Source: Straminergon stramineum
Taxonomy: Eukaryota; Streptophyta; Bryopsida; Hypnales; Calliergonaceae
Direction: 5' to 3'
DNA length: 64,000 nucleotides
Assembly: GCA_963920665.1 (NCBI GenBank)
Contig: OY987266.1
Location: 5,585,001 to 5,649,000, forward strand
Positions within the stretch are counted from its first letter, which is position 1, and each line of letters begins with the position of its first letter. The notes under the pieces were generated by a model. The model ran no database searches and was not told the origin of the DNA. It saw only the letters and a program-made list of their open reading frames with translations. Both the position numbers and the translations under genes were made by a program. Positions 35,051 to 46,430 of this stretch are shown piece after piece.

Positions 35051-38000
35051 TTCTCCACTCCGTGTCGTTGATAACAGAGGAGTAACATATGATTGTCCTG
35101 AAGATCGAGAGAGAAACTAGCTAAGTAGTGCTCTGAGTTTATGGTGAAGCCGTGAGCGCAGCGGCTGAGTGGAAGAGGTTATCATGAAATTATGAGCGCG
35201 GTGGCTATGATAATTCCTAGTGATATGTAGAGAAGCATACCGACCTTGAGGCTCTGAATATCCAGTGCTGGAGGGACTCAGATAAGAGAGATTTGTCTTA
35301 TGTCTATGCTTAATTGGCGTTAATCATTACTGGAACTTTGTGGAATTGCGTCCTCAAGTGGTAATGGCTCTGTTTTGCGAATTCGCAAGGAGAAAAAGAC
35401 AGTGTAGGTTAGTTTGGCACATAAGTCGCATCTATGAGATCTCTTTGACAATGTTTCGGCAATGATAAGAAGAAAGTGTTAGAGACGTGCATGCGAGTGA
35501 GAGATTGAGTGCCAATCTAAGTTATCTAACTATGTAAGGGTATACTGAAATGATTTGCATGTTTCTGTAGGCCTCGGAGATTCGTTCTCTTCTTCGAAGT
35601 CAGGGCATGGAGCACCTCCTTGGAGGTTAGCTGGTTGCTAACAAGCACGATCTCTTCTCCCTGCGAAATCTACTTAGCAGCATTAGGATTATTGAGAGGA
35701 CAGTTCACGTAATTATTCTCTGGTATTCCGTTGATCTTCTGGTGGTTCTAATCACTAAGAATCCAGAAGCGAGGAAGCAGTGATAGAAAATTTAGGTTTC
35801 AGGCATCAGCTCAGCTGCGTCACTCCTGTATATCCGCTTGCCATCGTTGCGAGGCGCAGTTGCTGACGATCGCTAGGATCTGCGCAGATCCAAAACACTC
35901 CTCAATAGATTGCATGCGCTTACTTTTTCAGTATGGAGCGGACGGACGCGTCAGCAACCTGAGGTTTCATTCTCGATCCTAAACCTGCAGTTCCCTAAGT
36001 CAAACACTCAGCTATGTTTATCCATTGAAATGTTACTGCATTATAGTTTGTACTTATCCAGTAGAAAATTCTGTGGCATTTGAGCATAGTAAGAGTAATC
36101 TAAACTGTCGTCTAATAATGACAGTATTTTGCCGGATATGTCGACGCGAAGATTCTAATATGAATCGCATTGGTGTGTCCACTCGGAATTTCTGCATCTA
36201 ATCTAAGTATATTAGAAATTGTAATAGTATCCAAGAAATTCGATCCAGTCTCCCTGAGTTCTGAATTCTTCAAGATGGAGCTAACCATGTGCAATGACTG
36301 AACTATAAACTTTGGAGTGGTGCTAATAGGAACACCATCCCTAGGTTCAGTCGAGGGTCAGACCCAGTAGCACTAGACCTTCATGAATCACTCCGGGAAT
36401 AATCCTCGATCCGTCACCTTACAAACCTCGAGGTTCAACGCATTTTGCTGAGCTAGGTTTCTCAGATATAAATCTACCCTGCTGAGACATATTCTTTAAC
36501 ATGATGCTCTCTACTACATGCAAGAGGTCTAAGGCGAATTGGCACGAATCGCTTATGATCCATCATATTTTTCGATTTTCTTTGTCGAATACTGTAATCT
36601 CCTTGAATAGATCACTCAAAGTAATTGTTCTAGTATATCAAAAGTGTGAGGCTATGGCGGACTTTTGAATCTGCAGGTCAAGTTCGCTGATACTTTCGAA
36701 ATCTGAGGCGACGTGCCGCTACTACACAATGCCAGGAGGGTGTGTTCGTGGAGAGAAATGCCTATTCTCGCATCCAGCCGCGGAGTTTATGTCACTGGAG
36801 ATGGGGCAGTCATTCATTCCCAAGCAAGTTGGAGGCACAAAGGTCCATATGTGTTTTATCCCATTGGAAGAGCACTTTCTTACCCAGAATTCTCGATCGA
36901 ATAACAGTCGAATTTCATAATAATATAATGAAAGTCGAATGTCCTGAAGTACTCACCAACACTTACTGTCTGGTCGCTCGATATTTTTCTGCTAAGTCCG
37001 GAAATTCTTCGTCAGTCGCTTAAATCTATGCTACTGAGCTTACAGTTTTGTTATTGAGCTTGTGGCAAAGTGAAATTGACGGTTCAAGCACTTCAATGAC
37101 TTGCAAATACAGCGTATTGGCGCAGAGGACTTGGGCAAGAAAATATTCGTTGGAGGATTGTCACCGTCAGTAGAATCTGGTAAGCGCTATCGCATTATGA
37201 ATTACGTGAAATAATGTAGCAACCAACGAGAAATATCGAAGTGAATTTAGAACCGGAAACAGTAGTATGATAAATTCCCATCCTAAACGAACATATCTTT
37301 AGTAGCCTTGTCTCTTTCAAGAACGCGACAATTCGATACGGTACACGAAAACTCATTCTCAGAGACTCTGTCATGAATAGGGATACATTACCGGCCAAAC
37401 AGGCCAATACGGTACTGATGAATTCTATTCGTAGATTATGCCGATCTACCATGTTTTAGGGCCTACTCCATGTCATAATGAGTAACGTAACTATTGCCAC
37501 CTGCTTGATTTGACGCGCTAAGTAGTAACGTACAGTTCATTGGTCTATCATTTAACCGTACTAGTTGTTGCCCTGTGCAATGAGTTAGACCTGTTGCGTC
37601 CAGGGCTCAATCTTCACTTTTCTTGAATGTTTATTTCTTCCGCTCGATCCGAGGTCGGCTTGGTTCATTAGCTTTTAGGCAGGAAGAGTCGATCACAGAC
37701 CAGTGAGGTACTTTTCCTATGCGTTACATTCTTTTAAATGTTTGATAGAGATTTCAAGAGTTTACAGTAAGAGGGACTTCAGTAGATTTTTTATTTTGTT
37801 CAAACTCGTTAATAGTCACAGACAGCTTTTAGCTCTGACTGTTCCCGGGCTTGGATGTGTAGATGACTTGCGGGAGTTCTTCGAGGTAAACTACGGACCA
37901 GTTTTGGACGCTGTGGTCATTGGGAGCCAGGCAGGTGATCAAATGCAATCTCGTGGATTTGGGTTTGTCACCTTCAAGCACGCAGCGTCGGTCTCGGCTG

Positions 38001-40376
38001 CAGTGGAGGCTCATTATATTAACATTTATGGAAAGAAGGTATGGGGGACGGAGTTATTACAGACGATGGCTCCGGAGAAGAGTTAATGCTTGTAGAGTTG
38101 TATTGCTTGGAAAGATGCACCACTGAAGAAGCTGCAATTTCCTAAGTAGTTTGTACTGAGGGTTTTTTTTCCCTCTTAACTCTTCTTTGCACCTCTTTCC
38201 CTTGCAGGTGGAAATTAAGGGTGCAGTTCCTCGTTTCGAATTGCCGGCACTAGAAGTGTCAAGAGTCGACTCTGATACTCATTCCGACATAGCAATGACT
38301 GGGAACAAAATATTGGATTTGAACGAAGCAGAGGTGCTCGAAGTAGCAACACCAGGATCACTTTGTCTGCCAAAGAATGAACTCCAGCAGTGCAATCAGA
38401 CGAGCCCGCTGGCCGAACCCCAGCAGACCAGCTCTTCGGAAAGTACGCCTTCCTGTTTGAGTGGATTTCCTTCAGCAGGGGTGTGCAACGTCTCTGGTGA
38501 TTCAAATTTACAATCTTCAATTCGAGAGGTGCCGCCCGAGAGTGCTTTACCTTCGTTTGGATGTCCTGCAAATGTATCCAGTGTCTCTCGTGATCACTCT
38601 GTTTCACAATCCATCATACGAGGGGCGCCATCCAATACTGTGCTCGGAAGGAAGCCGACGTGGCTGAACACTTTCAAGGAGTGGCTTCCGGAATTCCTGT
38701 CAAGAGTCTCTATGCGATTGAAGGATGGAGAGTGGTATCCACTGTCTTCTCTCAAAGGAGATTACAGAGCAATATGCGGTTTGGAGCTTGATCATGCCTC
38801 GCTAGGGTTCGAGAAGCTCAGCGATTTTGTTCGATCATTCCCAGAGCTCTGCAGAATGAAGATTGTTCCTGTGGGCAGGGGACCTGCCACTCATATGGTT
38901 CTACTTCCACCTATGAATCGAAACATCTCCTCAGCAGCTGGTCGGCGAAATCTTTCAAACATTACAACCCGTTCCTTAGTGGACGGTACACGCTCATACG
39001 CAGAGGTCGCCTGCCACGGTTCAGCTGCTAGACTCGGCAGGTCTGATGCAGCACCGCCCTCTAATGCTGCTTTCTGTACAAGCGGTTCTAATCTTGGTCA
39101 TCAAGGAAAGCATGCAGGAGCTCCAGCACCATCAGGAGGAATGACCTTTTCGACTGACCATCAGCCAGCTTTCTCTTATGGCCTTCATCAGGGCTTGTCG
39201 TTGAGGGGACACGGACCCAGTACTGCAATCGCAGGCGACAATGCAGACCTGAAAGCAGCGTGTGATGGGCCACCGAAAACTTCGTTGACCTATTCTGACG
39301 GACATAGCCGGAGTGGATTAAACAGCGGAACCCCAATGACCTGTAATTCTAGCTCCTCCACTAGATGCCGATCCGCCAGTCAGGATACATTGGTGCGAAC
39401 AGATGACACGGAAACCCTGTCTATTGGTGAGACGAGTTCTTCTGACATAAATTCTGGACTAGCCAAAGAGGATGTGGCTCTGTTACTAGAGCTGATATCA
39501 CGGCTGAAGATTGCGGGAAAAGAACATGCGCCGCCTGCCAATCACGCAGCAACAGGCTCCTGGCCTGCTCCTGTGACGATGCACGAAGCACCACCAGGGC
39601 AGTTTTTACAAAAGTCGACTACGAATGTGGACAATGAAAGGGAGAGATCTATGTACTCCCCATTTATCGAGAAGGAACCAAAGACACCAACGCGCGAAAA
39701 CAATCCTCCTACTACCCCTTTTAATCATCCTTTCGCTGGATTTCTTTCAGAAAATCTCCCCCCTTCAAGCATGTGGGGACAAGACCCAAAGAGGATGAAG
39801 GTGGGTGGCTATGGCATTCAGGGCAGCGGAACTGAGACTTACAACTCCGCATGTCAGCTTTACGAGGTATAGCACCAGCCCCGAACAAGATTTCCTGAAT
39901 CTGTATAAGCTGGTTAGTGGGTAACGTTTCACACAACTCGGAGTTTGGGATGCTTACGAATGGCTTGCAAACAGGGAGTATTTTGTCCTGCACTGAGCAG
40001 TTGTTTCTCTTTTTCGAGTGATGCAATTCAAATTTAATATTATCAGAGGCGCCTGCCATTACCTGTTACAAAGCCAAAACGTTCTCAATTGTTCTACCAT
40101 CTGTTTGGCCAGGATTCTCCTCACAGTAACGAATCGAATTTCGGCACGCCCAGTGGATACTTCTCTGCTTCATCAAGCCCAGCTCAAGGCTTTAATTCAA
40201 AGACTGCTGGAATATGCGAGATGTGCTTTGAGAGACAAGCTTTATGGGTTGCGGTTCCATGCGGTCACCAAAACATGTGCTCCTTTTGCAAAAGCAAGCT
40301 GCGTCAAGGAAATCAAGACAATGCCCTATGCTTCGTCTGTAATGGATCTGTGGAGCGTTGGATTGCCCTTCACTAA
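34282..40376 (+). CDS. CCCH zinc finger, RRM, LOTUS/OST-HTH and RING protein
   Basis: Probably an RNA-binding regulator with E3 ubiquitin ligase potential. Predicted exons are 34282-34332, 35571-35625, 35810-35963, 36677-36842, 37113-37179, 37863-38038, 38208-39866 and 40113-40376. All phases agree, giving 864 codons (863 residues). CCCH finger (about residue 99-118): C-x8-C-x5-C-x3-H in CRYYTMPGGCVRGEKCLFSH. RRM (about 151-230): RNP2 KIFVGGL, split by an intron from RNP1 SRGFGFVTF. LOTUS/OST-HTH (about 374-458): WLNTFKEWLPEFLSRV ... GEWYPLSSLKGDYRAICGL ... FEKLSDFVRSFPELCRM. A Ser-rich disordered stretch follows, then a C-terminal C3HC4 RING (about 811-852): CEMC, PCGH, CSFC, CFVC. Exons 4-8 are well supported by domain continuity. 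Exons 1-3 rest only on phase and splice signals; an alternative acceptor after 35802 would join exon 1 directly to exon 3 in frame. Plant CCCH-RRM-LOTUS proteins are known to me; I cannot say how common the added RING is. Confidence 0.85.
34832..34873 (+). other. Possible alternative first coding exon
   Basis: The third tandem copy encodes MSIMLSKKFLVDEE and ends in phase 0 at a GT (34874), just as the first copy encodes MAIVPGQLQELLVDEEK ending at 34332. Either could splice to 35571 and keep frame. Confidence 0.4.
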
Positions 40377-41762
40377 TCTAGAGAAGATGATCCTCACGAT
40401 CCGTAACCCATTGAAAGTCATCGAGGAGAAGGGACGCCCGTTCGAAGACTCTGATTACAGCACTTTGGGGTAGTTACTCGTGAATGTCGGAAGCAGCTCT
40501 TTGATTTTTTTCCGAGTGGCTTACATAAGGTATTTCGACGTGATAATTTCTGCACACATAGGTGCACCAGCATTGGCACCGCTGAAAAAGTTTGTTGGAC
40601 TCTTGCTCAACGTGGAGTAGCACTTTCTAAGAGCTGAACCCTCGAACAATGTTTCAGGCTCGTACTTTTGTAGCTCAGAGTTCAAGCTCCCAAGCGATAA
40701 ACAGTTTTGATATGGAGTTCGATCAATCGACTCCTAGCATTTAGATGCCCTCTTGACATAGGCGCGGTACTTTCGGAAAGTGGTAATTAGAGTCAGTTTC
40801 ATTCGTTTCTGTCATCAAGTTTTTCTCGGCTCCTCATGACAAGGTGTAGATGAAGTCAGCAAACTAAAGACCCCTTTTTGAAGCTTAAGTAGTAGATTGG
40901 GAAGCATGGCGTTCAAATAAGTTTAGGTGGTTCCAAACTTGGTAGCTTTTTCTCTCTTCTGGTATTGACCATGATTGCTGGAAGATAAAATTGGTGTCAA
41001 GATGGACCAACGATTCGGCAATTCAAATTGCTTGCTCTGAGATGAAGGTAGGTCTAGTAGGATTTGTCTGCAATGCAGTTGACTACAGGAATCCCTCGGC
41101 TCGATTTAAGCCAGTGTATGGCAAGCCTAAACATCACTTTAATCTCTCTGACTAGAAGATTGAAATGCCATTTCCTGATGAATGGACTCGATTCGCAATT
41201 TTCAGCATTCGAGGAAGAACTGAAGGTACGAAATCACAACTGTTTCAATTCACTGTCACCAGCCCTGTAGAGTTGCTACATTTTCTGTCCACTTGCTCAA
41301 GTATTGGTTTTGGATTGGCTTCACCAGAACAGTAGACTATCCGATGACCTCAGGTTTGCATTGAAAGGACGAGGTAGCCCTGAATGGTCCAGCTTCATTG
41401 AGGTGAGGTGGAAAGTCTCCCGGCCCCTCTCACACACTCGGAAATGATGATAAGCTAACAGGTACATCATCTGCAGAATGGACCTCTTGCTACCCAGTCG
41501 TTGATTGTTTACAATTATGCAGGACCTTGATTAGATGTGAGTTTTTGCCTCACCTTGGAGTATTAAAGCTATGCTGAGACTGAGATTGCATTGGATTCGT
41601 GCATTATATCTCTCTGAGGAAGCAATGATAATTCCATTCGCCTGCTACTGCTTTTGTTAACGGAAATTTGTAAGCCATTTTCCACATTCTGTCCGGACAA
41701 TTATAATTTTTTTTTATCATTCTCCTGTGGACGTTGGAGTCATAAGTGGTTGCAGCGTCACT
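40377..41762. other. 3' flank of the RING gene
   Basis: Likely 3' UTR at the start. A plus-strand frame (40018-40473) overlaps the last exon out of frame and is rejected. Nothing else recognised. Confidence 0.35.
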
Positions 41763-42180
41763 TGCCATACTCTTAACTTACACCTTTCCGACCTTCATAA
41801 CTAATGATGTCAAAACTATTTTTGTCACCAAGTATTGCACAATGTTATGTATATTAGAAATGTTGTATGTTTGCAAATTTGTATGGGGTCGTAGTGGTTG
41901 TAAGGGCACATGCCATACTCTTACACCTTTCCTACCTACACAACAAATGATGTTGGATTTCAAAACTATTTTTGTCACAAGTATTGCATAATGTTATGTA
42001 TATTAGAAATGTTGTATGTTTGCAAATTTGTATGGGGTCATAGTGGTTGTAAGGACACATGCCATACTCTTACACCTTTCCTAACTTACACAACAAATGA
42101 TGTTGGATGTCAAAACTATTTTTATCACAAATATTGCATAATGTTATGTGTATTAAAAATGTTGTGTGTTAGTATATACA
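41763..42180. repeat. Three tandem copies of a 148-149 bp unit
   Basis: TGCCATACTCTTA recurs at 41763, 41911 and 42060. Each copy contains AAACTATTTTTGTCAC, TTGCATAATGTTATGTAT and AAATGTTGTATGTTTGCAAA. Copies 2 and 3 are the closest pair. Satellite-like local duplication with no coding function. Confidence 0.92.
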
Positions 42181-42568
42181 TATGCCATCCTATAAATTAT
42201 GCATAAGAAAATGCTAATCTCTCAAATGAATTACACATACCCAATGTAGTATTTGACATCTAATTCGTTTTGAAATGAGATATTGCATACCTCTAATGGA
42301 GCTTGGATCTTTAGTAAGTTATATTATGGATCTTTTGGAGTGGTCCAATATCAATCCAAAGAAGATTGAGGGACTGTTCAAGTTCATGAAACTCTAAAGA
42401 TTTAGAGTGTAACTAAGTATATAGTTGGATCTTCTATTGCATTAATCAATATTCATCAATGAAGTCATTAGAGAAAATGTGGACTCTCCACACGTCCGTT
42501 AGACTCTCTAGATGGCCAATATAGTAGAATTTCTATAAAGCAAGTGAGCTACCTCAAGTTTGCATTAA

Positions 42569-42765
42569 TCAAGTTTGCAGTCATTGCATTAATCACAATG
42601 AACATTACAAAATTACATAAGAACATCTACAATGTAACTAGGAACAGGCCCAATATTCATTAATCAATAATCAAGTTTGCAATCATTGCATTAATCACAA
42701 TGAACATTACAAAATTACATAAGAGCATCTACAATGTAACTAGGAACAGGCCCAATATTGGCACT
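42569..42765. repeat. Two tandem copies of a 102-bp unit
   Basis: TCAAGTTTGCAGTCATTGCA at 42569 and a near copy at 42671; both continue through ACATTACAAAATTACATAAG and AACTAGGAACAGGCCCAATA. The opening segment appears again near 43218. Confidence 0.92.
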
Positions 42766-43729
42766 GTAGAGTGTACTTTGTCATTTCTAATTAAAACCTA
42801 GCTCCAATGCAATTGTTAAGGGGCCCTCCACTTCCATGGCCTCGGTATGCAACCACTCGGGATTACTAAACTTGCAAAATGTGAAGGGCCCAAAAGTTGT
42901 CCCTTGTAGGAATAGTTATTATTGTCAACGCTTTTCAAGCATTGGTATGTGTGCTAATCAATTCTACCTTCCCTTATTTCCATGAAAAGTCTCCTTTCAC
43001 TATAGATTCTTTTCTTTCTTTCTTTTTATAATATGATAAAGTCTATTTGACATTTGGATTGCCGGCTTTGCATTGGGACAATTTTTCCAAAGAAAAATCC
43101 AGCATTGTGTGGGCCTTGTGGAATGGCTTGCCATTTGTCTTTACAAGGCTTGTATGCCAAGTATGCATTGCAGATGCTCTAAGAGAGGTTATGATAATAA
43201 GGGGGGTCATTGCATTGATCAAGTTTGCAGTCATTGCATTAATATATTCACAATGATTTTTTAGATTGTATTGCACAAACATAGAACATTGAATATGTCA
43301 CACACACAATACAAACAATATTTATGGCTAAGTGGCAACATGGGCTAGGATCGGCTATTAATATTACATCAAAGAGTTTTATTCATGGATCTATTGTAGT
43401 GTAAATACAGGGGAATAATTTCATTTGTATAAAGATAAAGAAAGATATATATATATTTTTTGCAAATAAAATTCTGATTAAAAAAAAATTCAATCTAATA
43501 TGGCACCTTAGGCAATGGCATGGCCCATGAATTTTTTTTTAAATATAATTTTTTAAACTTTTTTCAGTTTTAATTTTTTTGTTGTATTTGCACTACTAGC
43601 CAAAGTCAAACAACCATACAAAGAGTCTATATTTTCTCTAATGTTTAACATCAAAAATAAAAAATTCTTTAAAAAATTCATTGTTACTTTAATGTTAAGT
43701 AATACTCTTAAGATTTGATTATCTACTAT
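42766..43729. other. AT-rich intergenic DNA
   Basis: Contains the fragment of the 102-bp repeat near 43218. No gene recognised. Confidence 0.35.
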
Positions 43730-44662
43730 TTAACCCCTAAACGCCCAAACTGCGTTTTTTGGCAACATAGCGATTTTGGGCAGCTCACTACGAATGGAGT
43801 TTTTCTTATTTTTCTTTGAAATTTTCACACAACATGTGCCCGAGGAGTATCTTTAAGGCCCAACAATTTTCATAACTTTTGACTTCATGGTTAAAAAGTT
43901 ATTGCATGATATGTAATTTTCAGTGCTCCTCGGGCAGCCCAAAAATTTCTTAAAAAAACACTTTTTTAAGAAATAAAAATTTAAAATTGGTTTTCTAGAT
44001 TTATATGTACATGGAAAGCTTTGAATTATTCCATTTTGATTTATGAGATGAAAGTTATGAGGCATTTTAGTTTGCGGGCAGTTTCGGATTCCCTACTCTA
44101 AAATAAACTTTGAAGTCCTTTATTTCACTCAATTTTCAATATTTTTGGAAAAAAATAAAATGATAGGGTGTGTATTGTTTATTAAAACATTACAACCATT
44201 GGGATTAAAAATTTTCAATTCCATAACGAAATTCTTCACAATTTAGTATTTTGAATCATTCTCTACTTCTTTGTACTTACTTCCTTTTTCCTATATGTTG
44301 TACAATTTCAAATGATTTGAATTTTTTCAAGCACATAGACAACTTGCCTTGAAGAATGAATCCAAAGAGTAACCACCATTTGGGAATTTTTTTCATACAA
44401 ATGTGGCCTTGTGAAGTGCAGCTGCCCGTTTTTTCACAGGGCCCAAAAAAGGATTTTTGCTAATTCAAACGCTAATATCTTACAATCTACACGGTGGAAA
44501 ATTCTGAAATTTTTTCCACATCTTCTCAAATAAGTTTAGTACAAGATCTTACGGTTACATGTGTCCAAAAATGTTTTTTTCCTAAAATTTGGTACTTGTT
44601 CTAGAAATGACAGTTTGGGAGCATTTTTGGTGAAAACATAGTTGAAAACATTTAGGGGTTAA
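43730..44662 (+). mobile_element. piggyBac-type nonautonomous element, 933 bp (class A, copy 3)
   Basis: The best-preserved copy: starts TTAACCCCTAAACGCCCAAA, ends AAACATTTAGGGGTTAA, TTAA on both borders. The interior is shared with 19245, 32226 and 50630. No open frame long enough for a transposase, so it must be mobilised in trans. Confidence 0.9.
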
Positions 44663-44953
44663 ATAATCTAAATATTAGTTATGATGATTTTCTACATTAA
44701 AAATGACTCATAGTCAATCTTCAACAATCCTTAATACACCATCATCAAAACATAGTTTTTGTTCAATCAATACTTACTACATTCTAGTACTAAAGATTAG
44801 AATGGAGTTTCTTGCAATGCAAGAATATTAAAAGAGTAAAAAAAAACCTTCATGGTTTCATTGAAAAAAATGTATGGATGTAATCAGGAACAAATGAATG
44901 GAAAAAAAGTGTGGATGCAAACGTGATGGATAAAATTATGACATAGTTTGCAT

Positions 44954-45612
44954 TTAACCCCTTAAATGCCGGAGGCATTAGATTTTGGTGTCAACACAAC
45001 TTTGAAGTTAAATAAACCCTTATCAAGTTATTGTTTTTAGTAGTTTATGTTTTAAAAAAAATACTTTTTGAAGTCTAGTTTTATCATTCAAAATTTGATT
45101 TTGAAAATGAATGATTATGAATTTTCCATTCGAGATTTTATACAACAGTGTACATTGCAAATCTTGAAAATATATTGATGTCGAGGGCCCTTGGAAATGA
45201 GCCTCAAATACACTAGAACTTAGAGAAAAAATCACATGAGAAATTAATTTAAAAAATATTGTAGAGTAGATTTTGAGAAGCCGTAAATTGATTGGGGTTA
45301 TGCAAGCATTGGCCTTTTACCTCATATAGTTTTGGTGACCAATTTCTTACTTTTGAAATGTGGAAAGATGATTGAAAGACTTCAAATTACTTTCACAGTT
45401 TTAACATCCTCATGATCAAACATTATAATCTTTCAATCCATAAGTGACATTGTTGTGTTTCTTTTTCCATGTGATCACTAACATGTCTAATTTGAATTTG
45501 CATGGTTATAATTTTTTTTTAAATCATAAAACTGATCAAAATGTTGGCTTTTTGTTTAATTTAGAGCAAATTCCAAGAAGCTCAAAAAAGCCCAATTTAT
45601 TGTAGGGGTTAA
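44954..45612 (-). mobile_element. piggyBac-type nonautonomous element, 659 bp (class B, copy 3)
   Basis: Starts TTAACCCCTTAAATGCCGG and ends TTATTGTAGGGGTTAA. Inverted relative to 31576-32229. The right TTAA (45609-45612) is shared with the next element. Confidence 0.85.
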
Positions 45613-45839
45613 CCCTAGAAGTGCCTGAAAGTCCTTTACAAATGTATAGTATATTATGTATTTGGTGATATTTGACCAAGAAAACATTGACCAAATACTT
45701 TTTAATACAAAGTAAATTAATGATCATGTTAGTATGATTGTAAAAATGTATTATAACTCATCTATTAAATGACAATTGAAGAGTTATAAAGTGAAATATG
45801 GGTTGTATAGAGGGGACCCAAGGGCCTTTCAAGGGTTAA
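45609..45839. mobile_element. TTAA-flanked piggyBac-type MITE, 231 bp
   Basis: Starts TTAACCCTAGAAGTGCC, strikingly like the canonical piggyBac end (TTAA then CCCTAGAAAG), and ends GGGCCTTTCAAGGGTTAA. Abuts the class B element at a common TTAA. Confidence 0.82.
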
Positions 45840-46430
45840 TGTAAGAGATAAGTTAGTACAGAGAATACCAGGCTCAACACTGCCACTTCTCCTCCTATTG
45901 GGCCATTGGGGCCCTTGGGGCCACTGATGAATGCTCTCATCCGTCCCACAGTAGCGAATGGAGGATCCTTGGTGGGGCCCGCTCAATCCACCTGGACAGG
46001 GCTCGGTCCACCTGGGCTAGATGAGCTGGCGGAGCCCCCTGCATTGGAACTCGTCTTCAGTGATGCTCGCTCTTCGAAGTGTCCTTTGCTACCAGCTTCC
46101 TCGTACGCTGAGTTTGATTTTCTCGCAGGATTTTCTGCAATAGATCATCTCTCTGCTTTCATCTCTACAGAACATTCGTGACGCAGCAGAGCGACTTCCG
46201 TTTCTCCTGGATTTTTTTTTTTTTTTGGGTCAAATTTTCTTTTCCGGGGGATAGTTCTTTTCGAAGGTAGTCTTAAGTTTCACGAATGAGAGCGAGCGAG
46301 CGGCAGTCGGTGTATTTGTGTGGCGGAGCCCTTGTGCACATCTGTTTCTTACGATGATTTGAGTGAGTGAGGAGACCGGATTGAGTAGGGAAATGAGAAC
46401 GCTGCTCCAGTTGTTGTGAGTTAATTAAGG
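45840..46430. promoter_or_regulatory. Promoter/5' UTR of the MSC-domain gene
   Basis: A GC-richer stretch. The plus-strand frame 45906-46181 is Pro/Gly/Leu-rich with no known domain; an in-frame TAA just before the ATG at 46431 shows the MSC protein does not extend upstream. A T-run lies near 46210-46226. Confidence 0.4.

Noticed and set aside
40018..40473. 151-codon frame overlapping the RING exon
   Set aside because: Different frame from CEMC...CGH...CFVC; no domain of its own.
45906..46181. Pro/Gly/Leu-rich 91-codon frame upstream of the MSC gene
   Set aside because: No domain; separated from the MSC frame by an in-frame stop. More likely promoter or leader DNA.
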